A stretch of 64,000 nt of DNA from NCBI RefSeq assembly GCF_006491595.2, contig NZ_VEVQ02000020.1, positions 1-64,000 on the forward strand. Reading direction: 5' to 3'. The notes under the pieces were generated by a model. The model had not been told where the DNA came from. It did no database searches and saw only the letters and a program-made list of their open reading frames with translations. The DNA comes from Flavobacterium jejuense. Lineage in GTDB: Bacteria > Bacteroidota > Bacteroidia > Flavobacteriales > Flavobacteriaceae. This document shows, one piece after another, positions 1-9,300 of the stretch. Position 1 is the first letter of the stretch. The number at the start of each line of letters is the position of its first letter. The position numbers were made by a program, and so were the translations under genes.

Positions 1-65
1 TTATTGCAGATAATAGTAATTCTTTTTATTTAGTTAACCAATGGGAAGTAACTTGTAAGCAAGAA

Positions 66-102
66 AAAATCCCTTTTCATGCTACTGCTGAAAAGGGATT
101 TT
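66..102. terminator. Intrinsic terminator hairpin
   Basis: A perfect 14-bp inverted repeat (66-79 and 89-102) with a 9-base loop, A-rich on one side and T-rich on the other. It lies just past the 3' end of the minus-strand thioredoxin-like gene and could stop transcription from either side. Confidence 0.8.
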
Positions 103-123
103 ATAGGTTGAAATAAGATTTTA

Positions 124-588
124 TTATTTATTGGCAACGATCTTTGATGCACCATCTAGCCAAACTTTAGGACCACCAGCTACATAGCCAGTACTTCCAA
201 TGCCTTTTAAATTCATTTTACCTTCCTCCGTTTTTTCAGGATTTGCGAACCAAATCGTTGGATAACCTCTTACTTGGAACATATTTTGCATTTGGTAATT
301 TTGTGCTTTAATAGCTTCATCTTGAGGAGTTCTTCTTGGAAAATCAAGTTCCACTAAAATGACATTTTCTTTAGCCCATTTTTCAAATTCAGCAGTTTTT
401 AAAACCTCTTTTTGAAGGCGAATGCACCATCCGCACCAATCAGAACCTGTAAAAAACAATAATAAAGGTTTTTTTTCTTTAATTGATAATTCAGATGCCT
501 TAGCCATGTCTGTATGCCAAGTTAATTCTTGTGCAGTACCTGTTAGACTAAATGTAATGATTGCTATAAATAAAAATAGTTTTTTCAT
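124..588 (-). CDS. Secreted thioredoxin-family protein
   Basis: 154 residues. An N-terminal signal peptide (residues 1-20, hydrophobic core, ending GTAQ) sends it to the periplasm. A thioredoxin fold follows, with the active-site motif WCGWC (Cys52 and Cys55) and the cis-proline loop RGYP (Pro110). This is the thioredoxin_7/DUF255-like group found as short secreted proteins in Bacteroidetes. By family it should reduce or exchange disulfides in envelope proteins; the substrate is not visible. It is a single gene followed by a terminator, and points the same way as the peptidase/transporter unit behind it across a 51-bp gap. The start at 588 is chosen because it gives a complete signal peptide. 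Confidence 0.85.
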   Translation of the reverse strand: MKKLFLFIAIITFSLTGTAQELTWHTDMAKASELSIKEKKPLLLFFTGSDWCGWCIRLQKEVLKTAEFEKWAKENVILVELDFPRRTPQDEAIKAQNYQMQNMFQVRGYPTIWFANPEKTEEGKMNLKGIGSTGYVAGGPKVWLDGASKIVANK

Positions 589-639
589 ATTCTTTAATTT
601 TATACAAAGTTAGGCAAAAAAGATGCCATTTTTTGTTTG

Positions 640-2451
640 TTATCTTACATCATGCATTAGTTTTTTTATAATAGGAGTCATTAAAATAGAGAATACAGCT
701 ATTACTATGGACACAATTGTTAACATCCAAAAGAAGTAGCTTAAACCATGTTCATTAGCTATTTTGTCGATGTTTTCTCCAAATTTACCAGCTCCTTTCA
801 TTCCAATCGCAACGGCTAGATACCATACTCCAAACATAAAGGCAATCATTCTTGCAGGAACTAGTTTACTTACATATGATAAACCTACAGGAGATATGCA
901 TAATTCTCCCATTGTGTGGAATAAATATACTAAAATTAACCAAATCATGCTTACGGAAGCAGTTTTTGCCCCTGGTTCAATGCCTGTTGCCCCAATTGCT
1001 ACGCAAGCCATTCCTAAGGCTAATAATCCCATTCCTACTCCATATTTCATGTTTGCACTAGGGTTATATTTGCTTTCCCACCATTTAGAAAATAACGGAG
1101 CTAATGAAATTATAAATAATGAATTTAAAGTAGAGAACCATGTAGCGGGAACTTCAGTTATAGCTTTTGATACTTTATCTATTTTCAGCATTTCTAATGT
1201 AGAATCTGATAACGATAGAAATCCTGCGGTGTAGAAATCTTTCACTAACATCCATATTGCAATAGCCCATATGATAACGAAACTTGTTGCAAGGATAATA
1301 TTAGCAATAGCATAATTTTTAAAAGTTTGCTTAAAAAGTAAATATAAAACCCATGTAATAATGGCTAAAGGTACTACAGTTATTAATGAGTTTATAATTA
1401 AGAAAAAAGTACTCCAACTGCCAACTAGAACTCTGTCTGTATAATCACTAGCAAAAATTGTTAATGAGTTTGGTGATTGTTCAAAAATTGCCCAAAAGAA
1501 AATAGTTAAGAAAGCAAAAAATGTAACTGCAATTAGTTTTTCTCTTGTTACTTGAGAATATTTTATTAAACGTACTACTAATAAAATAACAAATAATAGT
1601 AAAGCCGAAACAATAGCAATGTTGTTACCATTTTCTCCTAAAAAACCAAATATATTCACTGAACCATTTGAGATTTTTGATGCAGGATCATTAATAATCC
1701 AAAGTAGTCCCAAAATTGAACAAATAATAATTATTCCTAACTCTAATTTTGTAAAAGGATTTCTTTTGTCAGTATCTTCTGATTCTGATTTTGCTTTGCT
1801 TTCTGCTGTTGGTTTTAAACCAATGTCACCAAAAATATTCTGTGATAACCAAAATTGTAACATTCCAAAAAACATAAAAATTCCAGCTAAACCAAAACCA
1901 TATGTCCAGCCAACTTTTTCACCTAAATAACCACAAAGTAATATTCCAAAAAAAGCTCCAGCATTAACACCCATATAAAATAAAGTGTAAGCACCATCTT
2001 TTTTTTCGGGTCTGTGCTTATACATTTCGGAAATAATTGAAGTCATGTTTGGTTTAAAGAAACCATTACCAAAAACTAATAAAATTAAACCTAAGTAAAT
2101 TGAAAATTCTGTTTCAATAGCCATAGACGCATGACCTAATGTCATTAAAGTTGCACCAACAACGACTGCCCATCTAAATCCAATTATTTTATCTGCAAAA
2201 TAACCACCTAACATAGTTGATAAATAGACCAAACCAACATAGGAACCAAATAAAGCAGATGCATTTTCCCTTGTCCAGCCCCAGCCAGGCATTTCACCAA
2301 AAGCAGAAGCAGTTAAAAATAATATTAATAAGGAACGCATTCCGTAAAATGAAAATCGCTCCCACATTTCTGTAAAGAATAATACAAATAATCCAGATGG
2401 ATGACCTAAAACGGTACTTTTAAAAAATTGATCAGTTGAATTTTGACTCAT
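640..2451 (-). CDS. POT-family proton-coupled peptide transporter
   Basis: 603 residues, an inner-membrane major facilitator of the proton-dependent oligopeptide transporter (POT/PTR) family, which imports di- and tripeptides with protons. The family signature FFTEMWERFSFYGMR (ExxERFxxY motif) is in the first helix, and GYFADKIIGFRW, the loop 2-3 motif, follows. There are more than 12 hydrophobic segments. It is longer than its neighbour, with an extra charged cytoplasmic insertion around residues 215-235. It lies 16 bp downstream of a second POT gene and, past that, of a secreted dipeptidyl peptidase, so the three probably form an operon that releases and takes up dipeptides. Substrate range cannot be read from sequence. 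Confidence 0.93.
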   Translation of the reverse strand: MSQNSTDQFFKSTVLGHPSGLFVLFFTEMWERFSFYGMRSLLILFLTASAFGEMPGWGWTRENASALFGSYVGLVYLSTMLGGYFADKIIGFRWAVVVGATLMTLGHASMAIETEFSIYLGLILLVFGNGFFKPNMTSIISEMYKHRPEKKDGAYTLFYMGVNAGAFFGILLCGYLGEKVGWTYGFGLAGIFMFFGMLQFWLSQNIFGDIGLKPTAESKAKSESEDTDKRNPFTKLELGIIIICSILGLLWIINDPASKISNGSVNIFGFLGENGNNIAIVSALLLFVILLVVRLIKYSQVTREKLIAVTFFAFLTIFFWAIFEQSPNSLTIFASDYTDRVLVGSWSTFFLIINSLITVVPLAIITWVLYLLFKQTFKNYAIANIILATSFVIIWAIAIWMLVKDFYTAGFLSLSDSTLEMLKIDKVSKAITEVPATWFSTLNSLFIISLAPLFSKWWESKYNPSANMKYGVGMGLLALGMACVAIGATGIEPGAKTASVSMIWLILVYLFHTMGELCISPVGLSYVSKLVPARMIAFMFGVWYLAVAIGMKGAGKFGENIDKIANEHGLSYFFWMLTIVSIVIAVFSILMTPIIKKLMHDVR

Positions 2452-2467
2452 AGTTTATAATTGTAAG

Positions 2468-4027
2468 TTAGTTAGATTCTTCTTCATTAGTATCGTCGAT
2501 ACCATGCATTAATTTATTAATAAAAGGCGAAAGTGCTAAGAGAATAACACCACAAACGATACCAGTATAAAATAATTTTTCAAATAAGTTTAGATAACTC
2601 ATTTTAGCTAATTGCATATCTGCAACTTCACCTGCTACGGATGGTATGCTAGCAATATTTGCTAATACTGATGCTATATATTCAGCTCCAGCTGTTGCCA
2701 AAAACCAAACACCCATCATAAAACCAACAATTTTTACAGGAGATAATTTTGTAACATAGGATAATCCTACAGGTGAAACGCATAATTCCCCCCAAGTGTG
2801 TATCATATAAGTTAAGACTAGCCAAATAATAGCCACTTCACCTGTTCCGGATATTCTTCCACCATAAACAAGCACTCCAAATCCTAACCCAGCTAACATT
2901 ATTCCAAGACCAAATTTAACTGCAGCATTCGGATTCATTTTCTTTTTGCTTAATTTAACCCAAATCCATGCAAAAACAGGAGCAAATAAAACAATAAATA
3001 AAGCATTAAAGCTTAAAAATATTGAAGCTGGTACTTCATAGCCAAAAACATTTCTATCTAATATTCTATCTGCGAATAAATTTAATGAGGTATAGGCTTG
3101 TTCAAATAATGCCCAGAATAAAACTGAAAATATAATTAAAATAGTTAATGCTAATAATCTATTTCTTTCGATTTTACCTGATTTTGCAATCATGTAGTAA
3201 ACAATATAAACTAGAGAAACAATCCCTGAGCCTAATAATAATTTTTCAACTACTGAATGATTTTGAACCATTTGCCATACTATAATTATTCCTAACGTTG
3301 ACAATATGTATATCCATTTTTCAGTTGAAAGTCCAGCAGTTTTCTTATTTAAAAGTTCTAAATCTTTAGGCTCTGCTTTCCCTTTAAAATATTTTTGTCC
3401 CATTACAAAAGTAATTAAGCCTAAAGTCATTCCTATTCCAGCTGCTCCAAAACCATAACCCCATCCATAGGTTTCTCCTAACCAACCACAGATTATTGTT
3501 GCTAGAAGAGATCCTAAGTTAATTCCCATGTAGAAAATAGTAAATCCAGAATCTCTACGTTTATCACCTACTGCATATAATTCTCCTACAATTGATGAAA
3601 TATTTGCTTTTAAAAAACCAACACCCATAATTATAAATGCAAGGGAAAAGTAAAATATCTGAAGTGCATTTTCATCTCTCTTAATAATTCCATCGGCTAA
3701 TTTTACAGCCTGATTTCCTTCAAAAGCCATTCCAATATGTCCAATAACTAGTAGTATTCCGCCAAAAATAACAGCTTTTCTAAATCCTAAATATTTATCT
3801 GCTAAATATCCACCTAATACAGGTAAAGCATAAACTAATGCTGCATAGCTTCCAACAGTTAAATTTCCAATTTCGTCAGTGAATAGATGATATTTTACAA
3901 GATAAAAAACTAATAAAGCTTTCATTCCATAGAATGAAAAACGTTCCCACATTTCCGTTGCAAATAAAACAAATAACCCTATTGGATGTCCAAATAATTC
4001 TTTTTGATCGATAGTTTTATCACTCAT
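2468..4027 (-). CDS. POT-family proton-coupled peptide transporter
   Basis: 519 residues, paralogous to the next gene downstream. It carries the POT signature FATEMWERFSFYGMK near the N-terminus, GYLADKYLGFRKAV in the loop after helix 2, and the second POT signature FIIMGVGFLKANISS around residues 134-148 with FTIFYMGINLGSL after it. About 12 membrane segments are seen. It starts one base after the stop codon of the dipeptidyl peptidase gene, which strongly suggests one transcript and coupled translation. Role by family: import of di/tripeptides produced by the peptidase. Two transporters in a row suggests different affinity or substrate preference, which is inference. Confidence 0.93.
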   Translation of the reverse strand: MSDKTIDQKELFGHPIGLFVLFATEMWERFSFYGMKALLVFYLVKYHLFTDEIGNLTVGSYAALVYALPVLGGYLADKYLGFRKAVIFGGILLVIGHIGMAFEGNQAVKLADGIIKRDENALQIFYFSLAFIIMGVGFLKANISSIVGELYAVGDKRRDSGFTIFYMGINLGSLLATIICGWLGETYGWGYGFGAAGIGMTLGLITFVMGQKYFKGKAEPKDLELLNKKTAGLSTEKWIYILSTLGIIIVWQMVQNHSVVEKLLLGSGIVSLVYIVYYMIAKSGKIERNRLLALTILIIFSVLFWALFEQAYTSLNLFADRILDRNVFGYEVPASIFLSFNALFIVLFAPVFAWIWVKLSKKKMNPNAAVKFGLGIMLAGLGFGVLVYGGRISGTGEVAIIWLVLTYMIHTWGELCVSPVGLSYVTKLSPVKIVGFMMGVWFLATAGAEYIASVLANIASIPSVAGEVADMQLAKMSYLNLFEKLFYTGIVCGVILLALSPFINKLMHGIDDTNEEESN

Positions 4028-4028
4028 A

Positions 4029-6200
4029 TTATAGTTTTTCTAGTAAAAAGTTAGTCATTTTTGTGTATAATTGAAGTCGGGTTTTACCACCGTAAATTCC
4101 GTGATTCTTATCAGGATAAATAGCCCAATCAAATTGTTTGTTAGCTTGTACTAATGCTTCAATCATCTTCATGGTATTTTGAACATGTACATTGTCATCC
4201 GCTGTTCCATGTATTAAAAGATAATTTCCTTTTAGTTTTTCTACATGGTTAATTGGTGAATTATTGTCATAACCACTAGCATTTTCTTGTGGAGTTTGCA
4301 TGTATCTTTCTGTGTAAATAGAGTCATAGTATCTCCAACTTGTAACAGGAGCTACTGCAATAGCTGTTTTGAAGACATCGTTTCCTTTTAAAATACAATT
4401 ACTGCTCATAAAACCACCATAACTCCATCCCCAAATTCCAATTCTTGAAGGATCTACATAATTGTATTTAGCTATTTCTTTTGCAGCGTCTATTTGGTCT
4501 TCAACTTCATATTTCCCTAATTCTTTATAAGTAACTTTTTTAAAATCAGCTCCTTTAAAACCAGTTCCTCTACCGTCTACACAAATTACTATATAACCTT
4601 TTTGTGCCAACATATAATACCAATAATCATTTGCAGAATTCCATTGATTGGCTACTTGTTGAGAACCAGGACCAGAGTATTGGTACATTAATACAGGATA
4701 TTTTTTTGAAGTATCAAAATCTTTTGGTTTAATAGACCAAGCATTTAAAGTATATCCTTTAGAAGTAGTTAAAGTAAAGAATTCTTTTGGAGCAATATCA
4801 TATGTCGCTACTTTAGCTTCAAGTTCTTCATTAGACTGAATTTTTTTTAATTCTTTTCCTGTTTTGGATTCGTTCAAAGTATATAATGGAGCATTAGTAG
4901 CACTGGAATAAGTGTTTATAAAATATTGAAAATTTGGACTAAATGTAGCGTCATTAGTGCCTGTTTTTGTAGTTAATTTAGTTTTCTTTTTACCAGAAAT
5001 ATTGATGGAATAGACATCGCGATTTATAGAGCCGTTTTCAACAGATTGATAATAAATTGTCTTGTTCTTTTCGTCGTAACCATAATAGGCTGTTACTTCC
5101 CAATCTCCTTTAGTGATTTGGTTCTGTAACTTTCCATTTTTGTCATAGTGGTAAACATGGTTAAATCCATCTTTTTCTGATGTCCAGATAAAACTATTAT
5201 CCACTAAAAAGGTTAAATTATCAGTAATGTCAACATAAGCTTTGTCTTTTTCATTCAAAACAATTTTTGTTTTACCAGAAACAGCATCAATAAAGTGCAA
5301 GTCTAAATTATTTTGATGACGATTCATTATTTGAGCACTTAAAGTATTCGCTTCATTTGTCCATTCAATTCTTGGAATATAAAAATCTGAGTAATTACCT
5401 AAATCAATTTTAGTACTAACATTTGTTTTCAAATCATAGATATGTAAGGAAACAAGTGCATTTTTTTCTCCTGCTTTAGGATATTTAAAAACAGTTTGAG
5501 TTGGATAAAGGCCTTCATTATAAATATCCATTGAGAATTCTGGAACATCAGTTTCATCAAAGCGAATAAAAGCAATTTTGTCTCCTGTTTTGTTCCAATC
5601 AAAAGCTTTTACAAAAGCAAACTCTTCTTCGTAAACCCAATCAGTAATTCCATTAATTATTGCATTTTTCTTGCCATCTTGAGTAATTTGTAAATGAGTT
5701 TGTGTAATTACATCATAAATGTACAAATTGTTTTCAAAAGCGTAAGCAATTTTTGAGCCATCTGAAGAAAAAGTAGGCTCTTGAATTTGTTTCTCTGTGA
5801 ATTTTTTTAACGATTTGCTTTTGATATCGTAAACAAAATAATCAGCAATAAAAGAATGTCTAAAAATAGGGGAAGAATTTGTTGCTAATAGTATTTTAGA
5901 TTCGGTTTTATCGAATGTGTAACTGTCTATTGAAGATAATTCTTGAAAGTCTTTTGTGTCAATTAGTGTAGAGATCTTTTCTAAAGTTGCAAAATCATAC
6001 AAGTCGATTTGCATACTTCTACTAGTTCTGTTAAAATCTAAAACAGTATATTGATTAGTGTTTTTCATGGCATGAAGCTCATCCATACCTTTGGTTCTAA
6101 AGGCTCCCGACCAAATTTCTTCAAGGGTTATTTTTTGTTGCGCAACTATTGAAAAAGAAGCGATAAATAAAAAAAGTGTGGTAATTTTCTTGATTGTCAT
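4029..6200 (-). CDS. S9 family dipeptidyl peptidase (DPP-IV type)
   Basis: 723 residues, with a signal peptide (1-21) for export. An eight-bladed beta-propeller (about 25-470) holds the dipeptide-binding motif DWVYEEE (Glu191-Glu192), which in the DPP-IV family grips the substrate's free N-terminus. An alpha/beta-hydrolase domain follows, with nucleophile Ser593 in GWSYGG, Asp669 in GTADDNVH and His700 in DKNHG. All catalytic residues are present, so it should cut dipeptides from the N-terminus of polypeptides, typically after proline or alanine, in the periplasm. First gene of the apparent operon with two POT transporters. Divergent from the hybrid kinase gene, with a T-rich 132-bp region between them. 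Confidence 0.94.
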   Translation of the reverse strand: MTIKKITTLFLFIASFSIVAQQKITLEEIWSGAFRTKGMDELHAMKNTNQYTVLDFNRTSRSMQIDLYDFATLEKISTLIDTKDFQELSSIDSYTFDKTESKILLATNSSPIFRHSFIADYFVYDIKSKSLKKFTEKQIQEPTFSSDGSKIAYAFENNLYIYDVITQTHLQITQDGKKNAIINGITDWVYEEEFAFVKAFDWNKTGDKIAFIRFDETDVPEFSMDIYNEGLYPTQTVFKYPKAGEKNALVSLHIYDLKTNVSTKIDLGNYSDFYIPRIEWTNEANTLSAQIMNRHQNNLDLHFIDAVSGKTKIVLNEKDKAYVDITDNLTFLVDNSFIWTSEKDGFNHVYHYDKNGKLQNQITKGDWEVTAYYGYDEKNKTIYYQSVENGSINRDVYSINISGKKKTKLTTKTGTNDATFSPNFQYFINTYSSATNAPLYTLNESKTGKELKKIQSNEELEAKVATYDIAPKEFFTLTTSKGYTLNAWSIKPKDFDTSKKYPVLMYQYSGPGSQQVANQWNSANDYWYYMLAQKGYIVICVDGRGTGFKGADFKKVTYKELGKYEVEDQIDAAKEIAKYNYVDPSRIGIWGWSYGGFMSSNCILKGNDVFKTAIAVAPVTSWRYYDSIYTERYMQTPQENASGYDNNSPINHVEKLKGNYLLIHGTADDNVHVQNTMKMIEALVQANKQFDWAIYPDKNHGIYGGKTRLQLYTKMTNFLLEKL

Positions 6201-6332
6201 ATTGTTTTATTTATTAAAAACCCCCCAATAATAGGGATTTTTTATCAAATATCCATCAAATTTAACTTATTTTGGTAAAGATGTTTTTTTTTTCATATTT
6301 TTACAAGCTTAACTTCCTGCTATTTACTGAAT

Positions 6333-9300
6333 ATGATTAAACTTTACCATTTAATTTTATTTTCATTTTTATTACTGATTTCTTTCCCAAATTATAGTCA
6401 GCAATATAACTTTGAAATAATAAATCAGGAAAAAGGTTTCCCTACTTCTTCTGTCAATAAAATATTTAAGAGCAGCAATGGTCTTCTTTGGTATGGATCT
6501 AATGGAACGGGCTTAATTCGTTATGATGGTAATAGTTTTATTAATTATAATAAATTCAAGGATGTAGAGAATTTTTTTATAACCGATATTGCTGAAAATG
6601 ATGGTAAGCTTTTTTTATTAACAAAGTATAGAGGAATATTAGTTTTTAATGGTAAAGAGTTTATTAAAAGTATAGACTATTTGTTTGTAGGTAATGAGAT
6701 TGATGTAATTCGTAAAATCATTAAGGTTGGAGACATAATTTATGGCATTAGTGAAAATAGAATTTATTCTATAGATGAAAATTCAAAGATCCACCCACTT
6801 TTAAGTATTGAAAGCAAAAAAATCACCAAAATAAATACGGTTAGTAAATTAGAAAACAAAAGTTTACTAATAGCAACTGATAAAGGGTTATTTCAATATA
6901 CGGATAATAGATTTTTTTTACTTGACTTCGAAAATAAAGACATCTGTATAACTGAAACTAAAAACACATTTAATTATATAGGAGACGATAAAGGGAATAT
7001 CTATATAGTTCATTTTAACAAGGATAAATATATTTATAATAGATTAATTGCGACTGTTAAAGGAAATTCAGAAGAAAATATTCACATTAATAACATTTAT
7101 AAAACCGATTCTGGAAATATTTGGATTTCAGGTAAAAACTTTGAAGGTGTCGGAGTAGTTTATAAAAGCGGAAATTATACAATTATTGATTCAGAAAATG
7201 GATTTCCAAATACTGAGATTAATGATATTTTTGTTGAAAATAGTAGTTTGTTTTTAGGCTCAACAACGCTAGGTGTTATTCAGTTTAGTAATCAGACTTT
7301 TGTTAAGTATAATAATTTACCTGAACTAAAGACAAAATCCATATTTGCTGTTTCCGAACACAAAAAAGATTTATTTGTTTATAGCAGAGATTATGGATTG
7401 AATGTTTTTAAGAGAAAAGATGTTTTTGATTTAGAATTTAAGAAAAAAATAGATTTCAATACAAGGGTTGTTAATCTTTTAGATTTTGATGAAAAGTTAC
7501 TTATTGGATCTGAAAAGGGGCTTTTTACATACAATAATGATTTAATAAATGAAGTGATACCTGATATTGTCGTTTCTTCATTAAAAAAAGATGATAAAAA
7601 ACGTATTTGGGTAACAACAATAGGAGATGGTCTTATAATTTTAGACTCAGATTTTAAAAAAATTGGGCATTTCTTTAAGAATAAAAAAGTTACAAATGTA
7701 TATAGTGTTGAAAAAGTCAAGGAGAATGAATGGCTAGTAGCTTCAGCAATAGGCTTGTATTCTTTATACTTTGAAAACGAAGAATTTAAAGTTAAGAAGA
7801 AGATACTTAATAAATTATTATTCTTAAGTGCTAAAGATAAATATAATACAGTATGGTATGCTGGTGAAAATAAAATTTATTCTGTAAATAGTGAGCATAA
7901 AATAAAGTCATTTGAAACTAGCGATGGTCTTTCGTCTACATTAATATATACATTAACTGGCATAAATGATAATGTATTAGTCGGATCAAACTTAGGATTA
8001 GAAAGGATTACTACTGGTAAAAACGGAGAAATAATAAATGTAGAGAGTTTGAATTCTAGTAATATGTTTGATGGAATTGAAACGAATACTAAATCGGATT
8101 ATATTGATCATGAGGGCAATATATATTTTGGTACAGTAAAAGGATTATATAAGTATTATTTCAAAAATCAAAAAGAACGCAAAGCTAAAAGATTAACACC
8201 TATTTACATAACTAAATTGCTTGTAAACAATAAAGATTATGATGTAAAAGAAAATAATAAATATTTTAATGTTCCTAACGAAAATCATCGCTTTGGACAT
8301 TCTGATAATTCCCTTAGTTTCAATATTGGACAAATAAATAGTTCTTTAGCTCAAAACAACTATTATTCTTACAAGCTAAATGGATTAAATGATTTTTGGA
8401 CTAAACCTACAAAAAACAAGGATATAAGTTATTATAATTTACCACCAGGGAGTTATAAGTTTTATGTAAAAGAGGTTGATTCATTAGGAAATGATTTAGG
8501 AAGTGTTACGTACTATTCTTTTGTTATTCGAACACCATTTTATAAAACTTGGTGGTTTATTTTGCTCATTTGTTCATTAACAATTTTCGCCTTTAATTAT
8601 CTAGTGAGAGACTCTTCAAGATATAATAAGGATTTTGTGAAAAACATATCTGAAAACGAATTGCAAAATGATTTAAAAAATTACTTTTTGTATTTTGGAA
8701 TAATCATTATTACTACACAAATAGCTTATTTTGTTTTTGAAATTTATAATGAAAATGAGGTAATTACAAAAATTATTCTTGGTTTTTGTTCTGTTTTTTT
8801 ATATCTGTTTTCTTATATTCATAAGATAAAGAAAAATTTAGAATGGATTTTTAGATTCTTTTTTATTCTTATCACGTTAGTTGTTTTGAATAATCTAAGC
8901 TATTCAGAAATTAATTTTGTTAATTTTTCCGAATTTTTATTGTTGCTCTTCTTTTCTTATAATGTTTTTAAAAAATTTAGAAATTACATTATTTACACGG
9001 TTATAATTGTTGCTCTCGTATTGTGTTTATTGATTTTAGAAGATGAAAATAAGGGGATTTATATTCAGTTGCTAAGTGCTTCATTTATAATTACAATTAT
9101 CAATTTCTATAGAAGAATTAACTTCTTGAACACTCATGATAAACTAGTTTTTACAAATAATATTATTAATCAGTCTAATTCTATCACTATTGCTTGTAAT
9201 AAATTTGGCAGTGTTGTTTTCTGTAGTGATTCAATAACAGCAGTATTAGGTTATACACCAGATCAAGTATTAAATTATGAATTTTGGAATTTAACAGAAG

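Noticed and set aside
764-1930. Plus-strand open frames of 69-156 codons opposite the first transporter gene
   Set aside because: They are antisense to a clear POT transporter, have no family features, and follow from its hydrophobic codon pattern.
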